Assembly: GCF_001270495.1 (NCBI RefSeq)
Contig: NZ_LGUR01000265.1
Span: 62,001 to 126,000 of the forward strand
Direction: 5' to 3'
DNA length: 64,000 bases
Source: Streptomyces viridochromogenes
Lineage (GTDB): Bacteria > Actinomycetota > Actinomycetes > Streptomycetales > Streptomycetaceae
In this document: positions 1-9,570 of the stretch, in pieces
Numbering within the stretch: the first letter of the stretch is position 1
Layout: the number at the start of each line of letters is the position of its first letter
Made by a program: the position numbers and the translations under genes
The notes under the pieces: generated by a model
The model's database searches: none
What the model was told of the DNA's origin: nothing
What the model saw: the letters and a program-made list of their open reading frames with translations, nothing else

Positions 1-543
1 GGCACCGGCAGCAACGCCTCCTACATGAGCGCCCTGCAGACGGACGCCTCGATCAACCCCGGCAACTCCGGCGGCCCGCTGCTGGACGCCCAGGGCAACG
101 TCATCGGCATCAACTCCGCGATCCAGTCCGCCGCCAACGGCCTGGGCGGCACCAGCCAGTCCGGCTCGATCGGCCTCGGCTTCGCCATCCCGATCAACCA
201 GGCCAAGTACGTCGCCCAGCAGCTGATCAAGACCGGTAAGCCGGTCTACGCCAAGATCGGCGCCTCCGTCTCCCTGGAGGACACCACCGACGGCGCCAAG
301 ATCACCGAGCAGGGTGCCAGCGGCTCCGACGCGGTCGAGGCGGGCGGACCCGCAGCCAAGGCCGGCCTCAAGCCCGGCGACGTCATCACCAAGCTCGACG
401 ACACGGTGATCGACTCCGGCCCCACCCTGATCGGCGAGATCTGGACCCACCAGCCAGGCGACAAGGTCACGATCACCTACGAGCGGGGCGGCCAGACCCG
501 CACCGTCGACGTCACCTTGGGCTCCCGCACCGGCGACAGCTGA
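1..543 (+). CDS. Trypsin-like serine protease with PDZ domain (HtrA/DegP type), 3' part
   Basis: The frame is open from base 1, so the gene starts upstream of the window. The visible 180 residues begin inside the protease domain. The nucleophile motif GNSGGPL lies near residue 22, followed by a typical beta-rich [10 protein letters not shown] and GFAIPI segment. A C-terminal PDZ domain follows (about residues 80-175, with [20 protein letters not shown]). Members of this family are usually anchored or secreted and degrade misfolded envelope proteins. The N-terminal signal or membrane anchor and the catalytic His and Asp are outside the window. The assignment to the family is firm; the substrate is unknown. 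Confidence 0.93.
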   Translation, partial: GTGSNASYMSALQTDASINPGNSGGPLLDAQGNVIGINSAIQSAANGLGGTSQSGSIGLGFAIPINQAKYVAQQLIKTGKPVYAKIGASVSLEDTTDGAKITEQGASGSDAVEAGGPAAKAGLKPGDVITKLDDTVIDSGPTLIGEIWTHQPGDKVTITYERGGQTRTVDVTLGSRTGDS

Positions 544-648
544 CACGACCGGCTACGCGCGCGCACGCCGACTTCGGCAAGAGCCCACCCCACGCGCGCG
601 TGCCCACCCGTTACTCTTGTCCCCGCGCCGCCGATCAGGACGGCGCGG

Positions 649-735
649 GGAGGTGTGCCCGAGCGGCCTAAGGGAACGGTCTTGAAAACCGTCGTGGCAG
701 CGATGTCACCGTGGGTTCAAATCCCACCGCCTCCG
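649..735 (+). tRNA. tRNA-Ser (anticodon UGA)
   Basis: An 87-base class II tRNA. The acceptor stem GGAGGTG pairs with CGCCTCC at 728-734 (one G-T pair). The anticodon loop CTTGAAA gives anticodon TGA. There is a long serine-type variable arm and a T-loop GTTCAAATC. The CCA end is not encoded. A hairpin terminator follows at 752-788. Confidence 0.95.
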
Positions 736-751
736 CGCAGCGAGCAGTGAG

Positions 752-788
752 AACGGCCCCTGACCAGGTGAATCGGTGAGGGGCCGTT
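752..788 (+). terminator. Rho-independent-type terminator after tRNA-Ser(UGA)
   Basis: A ten-base stem (752-761 with 779-788) follows the tRNA by 16 bases and ends in TTT. Confidence 0.75.
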
Positions 789-819
789 TCGCGTGCCCGT
801 CGTCTGCGGCTGACCTCGA

Positions 820-1203
820 TCAGGACTTCGTGGCGGTCGTCCGTTTCGCGGCGGCTCGCTTCGACGGTCTGCCTCCGCCGGCGCGAGTGCCCCCGGAAGC
901 GGCAGGCGCGCCCTTCCGCCTGCCTCCGGTCTTCTCCGCGCCCGCTGCCGACTGTGATGCCGTGGTCCGAGCGGCTGGTGCGGTCGACCACTTGAGCTCG
1001 ATCTCCAGCTCGATCTCCCCGTCACCGACCTCGACCTCTATCTCGCTGCGAAGGTCGGCGGGGATCCGCATACTCAATGTCCACGGCTCAAGCTCCAGTT
1101 CGGCATCCCCGCCCTGCCTCAGCGCGGCCGCGAGCGCCGCGAGCTGATCTGCCGCCTCAAGGCGCGACAGTGAGCGCTTCTGCTCAAACTTGAGGTCGCT
1201 CAT
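820..1203 (-). CDS. Amphi-Trp domain-containing protein
   Basis: 127 residues. The N-terminal part (about residues 1-70, beginning MSDLKFEQKRSLSR) matches the small actinobacterial amphi-Trp family: an amphipathic helix and a strand pair ending IELEIELKW. The rest is a basic Ala/Gly/Arg/Lys-rich tail, probably disordered and possibly nucleic-acid binding (my inference). The start overlaps the stop of the upstream DinB gene as ATGA (1200-1203), so the two are probably translationally coupled. The molecular function is unknown. Confidence 0.85.
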   Translation of the reverse strand: MSDLKFEQKRSLSRLEAADQLAALAAALRQGGDAELELEPWTLSMRIPADLRSEIEVEVGDGEIELEIELKWSTAPAARTTASQSAAGAEKTGGRRKGAPAASGGTRAGGGRPSKRAAAKRTTATKS

Positions 1204-1853
1204 GGCCTCTCCGATCCAGCCCGCAAACAGCCGACAACTCCTATTCTGGGGCCACGTGGCGAGCGGGACATCTCGGTGGTGGCGTGCGGGAACAGTGCAG
1301 GTCGGGGGCGAGGCGCCGACGACCGCTCACGGCCTATGCCGACCCGCAGCATCCGTAGTTGCCCGATCTCCGCGACGTTCTTCATCAGCTCGGCGTTCAC
1401 CCAGCTGATCATGTGGGCGACGGTGTACTGCGGGTCGTCGGGCGAGGGGAACGACGCCGTGGCGTCCAGGTCCGTGTCGTCGAGCCGGTCCAGAGCCGCC
1501 AGCCAGTCCGTGCGCAGGTCGCGCAGCCAGGCGACGGTCGCCTTCCCGTCGCCGGGCCAGGTGACCTCGGTCCGGTCCCGGGGCGGGCGGCCGCTCAGAT
1601 GGTCGGTGGCCACGCTCCACCACCAGCCGATGTGCCAGCTCACCCAGGCGATCGTCGGGACGGGCACGGGGTCGGGCTCGGTTTCCGCCCAGTCCGGCAC
1701 CCAGGTGCCGTCCGCGCTCTGACGCACCGTCCAGCAGTGCGGCCCCGGCTCCCACAGGAAGTCCTCGGGCCGCAGCCGCTCAAGGTGATACTCGAACAAC
1801 GCCCAGTTCAGGTCGAACTGCCAGCGCAACAGGTCACGTCGGGAAACGCTCAT
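1200..1853 (-). CDS. DinB-family (YfiT-like) putative metal-dependent protein
   Basis: 217 residues. About residues 1-170 match the DinB four-helix fold: WxxDLNWALFEYHLERL, then WHIGWWWSVATDHL with a His at a putative metal position, and a late helix around HMISWVNAELMKNVAEIG. Family members are thiol-dependent metalloenzymes or of unknown role. The last 45 or so residues (after GQLRMLRV) are Arg/Pro-rich and not typical of the family, which usually ends there; a frameshift that extends the frame to the next start codon is possible. It is coupled to the amphi-Trp gene by an ATGA overlap. Confidence 0.8.
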   Translation of the reverse strand: MSVSRRDLLRWQFDLNWALFEYHLERLRPEDFLWEPGPHCWTVRQSADGTWVPDWAETEPDPVPVPTIAWVSWHIGWWWSVATDHLSGRPPRDRTEVTWPGDGKATVAWLRDLRTDWLAALDRLDDTDLDATASFPSPDDPQYTVAHMISWVNAELMKNVAEIGQLRMLRVGIGRERSSAPRPRPALFPHATTEMSRSPRGPRIGVVGCLRAGSERP

Positions 1854-1908
1854 CGGCCGACACTGGCATACGGGATCCCCTGTGGGGCAAGCCGATTTCT
1901 CCGCCCCG

Positions 1909-2352
1909 CTAGAGCTCGTAGTCCCGCGCCAGCCCCTCCCAGTCGACGTCCCGCAGCGCCTCCTCCGCGTCGCAGCCGTACGGCACGCGCGCGGTGGGCT
2001 GGAACCAGATGATCGTGAGGGCGGAACGGCTCAGGACCGGGTCGCGGTCGCGGTCGAGGGCCGTGGAGTGGAAGGCGCCGACGCAGGCCACGGCGGGCAG
2101 TACCTCGACCGGCCCGAAGGCGCCCGCGTACTGGTCGGGATACTCGCGCTGCGGCGGGACGAGGTGCACCGGCACGGAAGGGTGAGCGTGCTCTGCGGCG
2201 CGGACGAGGCCCCTGATCTTCAGGTCGTTGACCGGCTTGCACGGGTAGCCCTCCAGCATCCCGCCGCACATCCCGCCGTACGTCGAGGAGAGCCGCAGCT
2301 CGGAGAGGTCGAGCGAGCGGCCGGAGGTGAGGACGACGCGGGTCAGCGACAT
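1909..2352 (-). CDS. Conserved hypothetical protein, about 147 residues
   Basis: I do not recognise a named family. I start it at the second Met (MSLTRVVLTSGR) because a GGAG box lies eight bases upstream. The protein has no signal peptide or membrane segment. It contains YGGMCGGMLEGYP near the N-terminus and IIWFQPTARVPYG near the C-terminus. Codon bias in the third position supports coding. It stands alone between the DinB gene and the primase-like gene, all on the minus strand. Confidence 0.7.
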   Translation of the reverse strand: MSLTRVVLTSGRSLDLSELRLSSTYGGMCGGMLEGYPCKPVNDLKIRGLVRAAEHAHPSVPVHLVPPQREYPDQYAGAFGPVEVLPAVACVGAFHSTALDRDRDPVLSRSALTIIWFQPTARVPYGCDAEEALRDVDWEGLARDYEL

Positions 2353-2412
2353 GGTCGGCACTCCGTGGCGGTGGTGCATCGAGCTCCCGTGCGTTTCTTC
2401 AAAACCTCGGTC

Positions 2413-2450
2413 CGGCGTCTGCGTACGTCAGCGGCGTCTGCGTACGTCAG
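2413..2450. repeat. Perfect 19-base tandem duplication over a stop codon
   Basis: Bases 2413-2431 and 2432-2450 are identical. The second copy (in + coordinates) contains the stop codon of the minus-strand primase-like gene (2447-2449). The other copy lies just downstream of the gene. Confidence 0.9.
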
Positions 2451-3313
2451 GGCCGGTGCCCCGTCAGCCGCGCCGCCGACGCGATCGTCGCGCGGGCCTC
2501 GCGTTCGGTCAGGCCGGTGTTGAGCGCCGCCTCGACGAGGGGGTCGACGAGGGTGGGGCCGATGCCGTCCTCGTAGGCGCGGCAGGCGGCCCAGAACAGG
2601 CGGGTGTTGCGTTGGCCCTCGTGCGCGGCGAGCACGAACTGGACGAGTCCCTGGCCGTGGCCGCCGGCTGACGGGGGCGTGAGGTGGTGCGTGCGGGGTG
2701 GGGGGAGCAGGAGGCGCAGAAGGGCGCGCGGACAGGGCGCGGGGCCGATGTGGGAGGTGCCTGGTGCCGTGCTGTAGACGCCGTGATCGGTGCGCGAGCC
2801 GGGGCCGACGAGGTAGCCGCCGGCGCCGCGGATGTCGATGCCGGGTGCGAGGCGGCCCGCCGAGTTGGGGACGACGACTTCGGGCGGGCCGGTCAGCCAG
2901 AGGTGGCGGCCGCCGCTCGGGGTCAGGACGACGACCGTGGGCGGAATCGTGAACAGGTGGCGCAGTGCCAGTTCGCGCAGGGCGGCGGAGGAGTCCGTAC
3001 CGGATTTGGTGTCGAGGTCGATGCCGATGAGGTGGTGCGGGGGCAGGCCGCAGGCGATTCCGTAGCCGGTGGCCCAGGGGGCGGCGGCGAAGAGTTCGCG
3101 GATGCGGGCGGGGTCGGTGGAGGCGTCGTAGACCCCGTGCCCGAAGCGGCCGCACTCGCCGTGGCAGGGGGCTGGGTCGGGGTCGTCGCGGTGCGGGGAG
3201 CGCAGGGCCGGGAGCTTCGTCCGGGACAGGGGGATGACGGCCAGACCGCGCTCGGCGGCTGACAGGGCGTGTGCGAGGGCCAGCGTCGTGGCCTGCCGGT
3301 CGGTGGTGGCCAT
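2447..3313 (-). CDS. Bifunctional DNA primase/polymerase (Prim-Pol) domain protein
   Basis: 288 residues from the ATG at 3313 (MATTDRQATTLALAH). The Prim-Pol fold is recognisable: GLAVIPLSRTKLPAL at the N-terminus, the acidic catalytic motif IGIDLDTKSG, the strand LTPSGGRHLW, and GIDIRGAGGYLVGPGS with its conserved Gly-rich turn. The C-terminal helical region (about residues 215-288) resembles the small domain that follows Prim-Pol in Streptomyces chromosomal paralogues. Such proteins are usually linked to plasmids or phages but occur widely as solitary chromosomal genes. No helicase or element genes are adjacent, so its role here is unknown. Confidence 0.85.
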   Translation of the reverse strand: MATTDRQATTLALAHALSAAERGLAVIPLSRTKLPALRSPHRDDPDPAPCHGECGRFGHGVYDASTDPARIRELFAAAPWATGYGIACGLPPHHLIGIDLDTKSGTDSSAALRELALRHLFTIPPTVVVLTPSGGRHLWLTGPPEVVVPNSAGRLAPGIDIRGAGGYLVGPGSRTDHGVYSTAPGTSHIGPAPCPRALLRLLLPPPRTHHLTPPSAGGHGQGLVQFVLAAHEGQRNTRLFWAACRAYEDGIGPTLVDPLVEAALNTGLTEREARATIASAARLTGHRP

Positions 3314-3698
3314 GCCTCTATGTTCGTACGCATGTTCGAAAAAAGAAAGAGGTGCTGAGTGTGACGTGCCGACGACTCGCCGGTCGGCGGGCATTGGCCG
3401 GGGTCGTGACGGAACCTTTCCCCTCTTGTGGGGCTTGGGGTGGAGGTGCCCGTAGTGCCCGTACTGCCCTGACGTGAGCGCTGGAAGTGGCGAAAGGGGT
3501 TTATCGACTTGTCATCACGCTTCAGGGCGAATAGGGGCTTCCGGGGTGGTTCGCCGGGGATTCGGTGGGCAACTCTGATCTCGCGACGTCGTGCAGAACT
3601 CCGGGGCGGTCGGCCAACTGCCTTGGAACGCGCAGTACTTCATGCACCACCAATGCGTCCGGCGGGGAGCCTGGGCGCACCTGTTCTGGAGGAACAAC
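3314..3698. other. Intergenic region between divergent genes
   Basis: About 385 bases without a convincing gene. The left part must carry the promoter of the primase-like gene and the right part that of the small secreted protein. A less GC-rich patch (about 3320-3350) contains a poly-A tract. I see no clear operator. Confidence 0.5.
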
Positions 3699-4025
3699 AT
3701 GGCAAGCATCCGTACCGCCCGCGTCATCGCCGCCGTCTCCGCCCTGCCGCTCGCCGCCGCTCTGTTCACCGGTGTCGCGGCTGCGGACAACGGCGCCTTC
3801 GCGGACGACGGATCCAGTGCGGCCGTCTCGAACGCCGCCCAGGGCCTCATCGGCAGCGGGGTCGGCGGCGACAACTACGGCACCTCGTCCACCACCCAGC
3901 AGCAGGCGACCGGCTCCGGCGCCTCGAACCAGAGCAACACGGCCCAGGTCAACGGCTCCGCGTTCACGGCCATCAACCAGGGCAACGACAACGCGGCCGT
4001 CAACTTCACCCCGCTGTGGTGGTGA
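3699..4025 (+). CDS. Small secreted protein, Asn/Gln/Ser/Thr-rich
   Basis: 108 residues starting at ATG 3699, six bases after a strong GGAGG. A clear Sec signal peptide (MASIRTARVIAAVSALPLA, then AAALFTGVAAADNG) probably cleaves near residue 29. The mature part (about 80 residues) has no Cys and is rich in Gly, Ser, Thr, Asn and Gln, with segments GSGASNQSNTAQVNGS and FTAINQGNDNAAVNF, ending in TPLWW. The composition recalls surface or adhesive proteins, but it lacks the two Cys of long-type chaplins and is not a rodlin. Function unknown. It is monocistronic and followed by two terminators. Confidence 0.82.
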   Translation: MASIRTARVIAAVSALPLAAALFTGVAAADNGAFADDGSSAAVSNAAQGLIGSGVGGDNYGTSSTTQQQATGSGASNQSNTAQVNGSAFTAINQGNDNAAVNFTPLWW

Positions 4026-4029
4026 GCTG

Positions 4030-4067
4030 AGGGGGCCGGCGCCCCCGTGCTCAGGCGCCGGCCTCCT
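4030..4067 (+). terminator. Strong hairpin after the small secreted protein
   Basis: The core stem 4034-4043 pairs perfectly with 4054-4063 and extends at the base. No T-run follows. Confidence 0.7.
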
Positions 4068-4105
4068 CGGAGTTGTGTGTGGGGTGTGCTCTGTGGGGTG
4101 TAACG

Positions 4106-4143
4106 CGTCTGCGCGGCGGTACTTCGGTGCCGCCGCGCAGGCG
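4106..4143 (+). terminator. Second terminator with T-run
   Basis: A 14-base-pair stem (4106-4119 with 4130-4143, one G-T pair) is directly followed by TTTTT after the base of the stem (4144-4148). It insulates the next operon. Confidence 0.85.
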
Positions 4144-4172
4144 TTTTTCTGCGGCCTTGACAGTGCACTGAA

Positions 4173-4189
4173 TCTGACGGACAGTCAGA
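4173..4189. promoter_or_regulatory. Inverted repeat TCTGAC-N5-GTCAGA, probable TetR-type operator
   Basis: A perfect six-base inverted repeat lies about 90 bases before the ChsH2-like start. A TTGACA hexamer at 4157-4162 could be a -35 element. TetR-family regulators of acyl-CoA catabolism commonly bind palindromes of this kind; the regulator is not encoded next to the operon. Confidence 0.55.
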
Positions 4190-4280
4190 AACCTTCGCGT
4201 GGGAACCGGATCGGCGGTCGCGGTGTACCAGAAGTGTCAGTGCGATCCGCCGTGGGGCGATGAGGGCGAGGGGGCCGACC

Positions 4281-5291
4281 GTGAGCTACGAGCCGGTGGT
4301 GAGCCATGAGGCGGAAGCGGGCGACGAGTTCGCGACCCGTCTGAAGGGCTACGAGGGGCAGCGCGCCGCCGTGGCCCGGGTCGGCAAGGACCCCGTCAAC
4401 GCGCCCATGATCCGGCACTGGTGCGAGGCGATGGGCGACACCAACCCGGCGTACTCGGGGCCGGACGCCATCGCACCGCCCACCATGCTCCAGGCATGGA
4501 CCATGAGCGGCCTCTCCGGCCATACGAGAGGCACCCACGCGTACGACGAGCTGCTCGGCCTGCTCGACGAGGCGGGCTACACCTCGGTGGTCGCCACGGA
4601 CTGCGAGCAGGAGTATCCGCGGCCCCTGCGGCCCGGAGACGAGATCACCTACGACTCGGTGATCGAGTCGGTGTCGGAACGGAAGACGACCAAGCTCGGC
4701 ACGGGGTACTTCGTCACGACCCGCATGGACATCCGCGTCGGCCCCGACCTCGCGGGCACCCACCGCTTCCGCATCCTCAAGTACGCGCCCCGGCACAGGG
4801 CAGACCTGCCGGGCCGGCAGGACCGGTCGCAGAAGCCTTCCCGCCCCCGCCCCCGCCCCGTCGTCAACCGGGACAACGCCGACTTCTGGGAGGGCGTCCA
4901 GCGGCACAGACTGCTCATCCAGCGCTGTACCGGCTGCGGCACCCTGCGCCACCCCTGGCTGCCCGGCTGCAACGCCTGCGGCGGGCTGGGCTGGGACACG
5001 GTGGAGGCGAGCGGCGAGGGGACGGTCTATTCGTACGTCGTGATGCACCATCCCCCGTTCCCCGCCTTCACGGCATCCGATCATGCAGCTGACGCGGCGG
5101 GCCCTTACGCGGTCGGCCTGATCGAGCTGGCCGAGGGGGTGCGGATGCTCGGCAATGTGCTGGGGGTGCCGTACGACAAGGTGCGGATCGGGCTGCCGGT
5201 ACAGCTCGAATTCCAGGACTGCGACGAGGAGTTGGTGCTGCCGTTCTGGCGTGCTCACGGGACTCGGGAGATGCAGGAGGCAGGCGCATGA
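4281..5291 (+). CDS. MaoC N-terminal domain / OB-fold (DUF35) bifunctional protein, ChsH2-like
   Basis: 336 residues from GTG 4281, which has a purine-rich RBS (GAGGGGGG) just upstream; an in-frame ATG at 4260 is a weaker alternative. Residues to about 170 form a MaoC-type hot-dog domain (KDPVNAPMIRHWCEAMGD, then PPTMLQAW). About residues 200-330 form a DUF35 rubredoxin-like zinc ribbon and OB-fold: CTGCGTLRHPWLPGCNACGG gives two CxxC pairs. In Mycobacterium, ChsH2 has this architecture; it pairs with ChsH1 to hydrate a cholesterol side-chain enoyl-CoA, and its DUF35 part docks the Ltp2 aldolase. The same three genes follow here in order, each overlapping the next by ATGA. The substrate in this organism is not known. 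Confidence 0.85.
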   Translation: MSYEPVVSHEAEAGDEFATRLKGYEGQRAAVARVGKDPVNAPMIRHWCEAMGDTNPAYSGPDAIAPPTMLQAWTMSGLSGHTRGTHAYDELLGLLDEAGYTSVVATDCEQEYPRPLRPGDEITYDSVIESVSERKTTKLGTGYFVTTRMDIRVGPDLAGTHRFRILKYAPRHRADLPGRQDRSQKPSRPRPRPVVNRDNADFWEGVQRHRLLIQRCTGCGTLRHPWLPGCNACGGLGWDTVEASGEGTVYSYVVMHHPPFPAFTASDHAADAAGPYAVGLIELAEGVRMLGNVLGVPYDKVRIGLPVQLEFQDCDEELVLPFWRAHGTREMQEAGA

Positions 5292-5740
5292 AGAGCGGGG
5301 AGGAGGTGACGGGGAGGCGTATGCGGGCCGGTGACGCACTGCCGCCGCTGGAAATCCCGATCACCCGCACACTGATCGTCGCCGGGGCCCTCGCCTCTCG
5401 CGACTACCAGGACGTCCACCACGACGCGGAGTTGGCCCGCCAGAAGGGCTCCCCCGACATCTTCATGAACATCCTGACGACGAACGGCCTGGTCGGCCGC
5501 TACATCACCGACCACTTCGGACCGACGGCCGTACTGCGCAGGGTGGCCATACGACTCGGGGCGCCCAACTACCCGGGGGACACGATGGTGTTGACGGGGC
5601 GCGTCGAGGAGGTCGACGCAGACACGGCGACGGTTCGGGTCGTCGGCGCGAACGGCATCGGCAAGCACGTGACCGGCACGGTGACGGTCACCCTGCCGAT
5701 GGACCCGGCGTGCACCGTGGCATCGGAGGAGCCGGCATGA
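5288..5740 (+). CDS. MaoC/hot-dog hydratase subunit, ChsH1-like
   Basis: 150 residues, a single hot-dog domain with the hydratase motif around DYQDVHHDAELA (Asp and His of the catalytic pair) and the later strand VRRV-type AIRLGAPNYPGDTM. Its size and position match ChsH1, the catalytic partner of ChsH2, in a two-gene enoyl-CoA hydratase complex. It overlaps the upstream gene (5288-5291) and the downstream gene (5737-5740) by ATGA, consistent with strict co-translation of a complex. The role is inferred by family and synteny. Confidence 0.85.
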   Translation: MKSGEEVTGRRMRAGDALPPLEIPITRTLIVAGALASRDYQDVHHDAELARQKGSPDIFMNILTTNGLVGRYITDHFGPTAVLRRVAIRLGAPNYPGDTMVLTGRVEEVDADTATVRVVGANGIGKHVTGTVTVTLPMDPACTVASEEPA

Positions 5741-6903
5741 GTGTGCGCACGAGGGACGCCCTGGCCGGTCGGGCAGCGATCGTCGGTGTCGGGGCCACCG
5801 AGTTCTCCAAGGACTCGGGGCGCAGCGAGCTGCGGCTGGCCGTGGAGGCGGTGCGGGCCGCGCTGGACGACGCGGGCCTGACACCGGGGGACGTGGACGG
5901 GATGGTGACGTTCACGATGGACACCAGCCCGGAGATCACCGTGGCGCAGGCGTGCGGGATGGGGGAGCTGTCGTTCTACTCCCGAGTCCACTACGGCGGC
6001 GGCGCGGCCTGCGCGACCGTTCAGCAGGCGGCGCTCGCCGTGGCGACGGGGGTCGCGGAGGTGGTGGTCTGCTACCGCGCGTTCAACGAGCGGTCGGGCC
6101 GGAGATTCGGCTCGGGCGTGCAGCACCGGGAGCCGTCGGCGGAGGGCGTGGCGCTGGGCTGGTCCCTGCCGTTCGGGCTGCTCACCCCGGCCTCCTGGGT
6201 GGCGATGGCGGCCCAGAGGTATCTGCACACCTACGGGCTGACGCCGGAGGTGTTCGGGCATGTGGCGGTGGTGGACCGCAAGTACGCGGCGACCAACCCG
6301 GCCGCGTACTTCCACGGCAGACCCATCACCCTCGCCGACCACGCGGCCTCGCGCTGGATCGTCGAGCCGCTGCGGCTGCTGGACTGCTGCCAGGAGACGG
6401 ACGGCGGCCAGGCGCTCGTCGTCACGTCCGTCGACCGGGCCCGTGACCTGCCCCGCCCGTCCGCCGTCATAGCGGCGGCGGCCCAGGGCGCGGGCCGAGG
6501 GCAGGAGCAGATGACGAGCTTCTACCGGGACGACCTCACCGGCCTGCCGGAGACGGCCGTGGTGGCGCGGCAGCTGTGGCGGACGGCGGGGCTGGGGCCG
6601 GGGGAGATCGATGTGGGGATTCTGTACGACCACTTCACCCCCTGTGTCGTCATGCAGCTCGAGGAGTTCGGGTTCTGCGGGAAGGGAGAGGGAGGGGACT
6701 TCGTGGCCGAGGAGCGGCTTCCGCTCAACACACACGGAGGGCAGCTCGGGGAGGCGTATCTGCACGGTATGAACGGGATCGCGGAGGGAGTGAGACAGGT
6801 GCGGGGGACGTCCGTGAACCAGATATCCGGTGCGGAACGGGTACTGGTGACGGCGGGAACGGGGGTGCCGACGTCGGGGCTCGTCCTTACCGCCGACCGA
6901 TGA
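5737..6903 (+). CDS. Thiolase-fold lipid-transfer protein, Ltp2-like aldolase
   Basis: 388 residues from the ATG overlapping the previous stop. It is a non-decarboxylating thiolase-fold protein of the SCP-x/Ltp type: AAIVGVGATEFSK, then VEAVRAALDDAGLTPGDVDGMV, GGGAACATVQQAALAVATG, and a C-terminal LNTHGGQLGEAYLHGMNGIAEGV. Mycobacterial Ltp2 performs a retro-aldol cleavage of a hydroxylated acyl-CoA side chain and needs the DUF35 domain of ChsH2. The operon therefore looks like a hydratase/aldolase module for a branched or steroid-like acyl-CoA. No ring-degradation genes are in view. I start at MSVRTRDALAG; an upstream in-frame Met at 5710 has no overlap logic. Confidence 0.85.
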   Translation: MSVRTRDALAGRAAIVGVGATEFSKDSGRSELRLAVEAVRAALDDAGLTPGDVDGMVTFTMDTSPEITVAQACGMGELSFYSRVHYGGGAACATVQQAALAVATGVAEVVVCYRAFNERSGRRFGSGVQHREPSAEGVALGWSLPFGLLTPASWVAMAAQRYLHTYGLTPEVFGHVAVVDRKYAATNPAAYFHGRPITLADHAASRWIVEPLRLLDCCQETDGGQALVVTSVDRARDLPRPSAVIAAAAQGAGRGQEQMTSFYRDDLTGLPETAVVARQLWRTAGLGPGEIDVGILYDHFTPCVVMQLEEFGFCGKGEGGDFVAEERLPLNTHGGQLGEAYLHGMNGIAEGVRQVRGTSVNQISGAERVLVTAGTGVPTSGLVLTADR

Positions 6904-7049
6904 CCCCCAGGGGTAATCCCGCAGTAGGTGTCCCTCGCTCGTCCACCTTCAGGAGGTGGAGTCAGCCCCACCCCTACAACCTGAGGCGGACGCTGCTTCG
7001 GCACCTGCGGCCGATCCGCTGAAGCAGGAGCCGCTCATAGCGTGGAGCC

Positions 7050-7610
7050 ATGACCACACCCGTCTGCACCAGCGCTTCCGACGCCGCGACGCGGTCCCTT
7101 CCGAACGCGAGGTATCCCTCCTTCACGTCGTACATGCGGGCCCGCCAGCCGGTGCTGCTGCGTACCGCCCGGTCGCTGACGGCGAACCCGAACGACGCGG
7201 AGGACCTGCTGCAGACCGCGCTCACCAAGACATACGTGGCCTGGGAGCGCATCGAGGACCATCGCGCCCTCGACGGCTATGTGCGCAGGGCGCTGCTGAA
7301 CACGCGGACGTCGCAGTGGCGCAAGCGCAAGGTCGACGAGTTCGCCTGCGACGAGCTGCCCGAGCCGGAGCCCAGGCCCGGCCACGACAACGACCCGGCG
7401 GAGCAGCAGGCGCTGCACGACGCCATGTGGCGCGCGATCATGCGGCTGCCGGCGCGCCAGCGGGCGATGGTCGTCCTGCGGTACTACGAGGACCTCAGCG
7501 AGGTACAGACGGCCGAGGTGCTCGGCGTCTCGGTCGGCACGGTGAAGTCGGCGGTGTCCAGGGCGCTCGGGAAACTGCGCGAGGACCCTGAGCTGGGGCT
7601 GGTCAGGTAG
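7050..7610 (+). CDS. SigE-family (ECF-type) RNA polymerase sigma factor
   Basis: 186 residues. The sigma-70 region 2 is at about residues 25-95 (RTARSLTANPNDAEDLLQTALTKTY, then VRRALLNTRTSQWRKRK) and region 4 at about 125-180 (LPARQRAMVVLRYYEDLSE, VLGVSVGTVKSAVSRAL). The architecture is that of the Streptomyces SigE-like group often lacking a classic anti-sigma partner. No anti-sigma gene is adjacent. The regulon is unknown. Confidence 0.9.
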   Translation: MTTPVCTSASDAATRSLPNARYPSFTSYMRARQPVLLRTARSLTANPNDAEDLLQTALTKTYVAWERIEDHRALDGYVRRALLNTRTSQWRKRKVDEFACDELPEPEPRPGHDNDPAEQQALHDAMWRAIMRLPARQRAMVVLRYYEDLSEVQTAEVLGVSVGTVKSAVSRALGKLREDPELGLVR

Positions 7611-7719
7611 ACCAGGGCACGGCGTCACCGTGCACGGCGGGCGGCGAAGTTTCCCCCCGCCCGTAGCGGGAGAGCTCTGTAAACGCAACGTGACATGATC
7701 GATCGGCCGACCCTAGTGA

Positions 7720-7735
7720 CATACCGCGCGGTATG
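7720..7735. promoter_or_regulatory. Perfect 16-base palindrome upstream of acyl-CoA synthetase
   Basis: CATACCGCGCGGTATG lies 60 bases before the GTG start. A dyad of this size directly in a fatty acyl-CoA synthetase promoter region suggests a TetR-family, acyl-CoA-responsive operator; the binding protein is not identified. Confidence 0.6.
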
Positions 7736-7794
7736 CGCGCAGAATCTCCGCAACCCTTACTACCGCGTAGGCAATGTCGCCCCGGGAGGACGCC

Positions 7795-9439
<1,645 letters not shown>

Positions 9440-9450
<11 letters not shown>

Positions 9451-9472
9451 CCCAGATCTGACCCAGATCTGA
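9440..9472. repeat. Three perfect copies of an 11-base unit over a stop codon
   Basis: CCCAGATCTGA occurs at 9440-9450, 9451-9461 and 9462-9472. The first copy contains the last codons and the TGA of the acyl-CoA synthetase gene. Confidence 0.95.
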
Positions 9473-9570
9473 CGGGGCGCCGTTGGGGAACTGTCGTCGG
9501 TCGGCCGCGGGTTGTCCGTGGTTGATCGCGCAGTTCCCCGCGCCCCTCGGGGGCGCTTCCGCCCCGTCCC

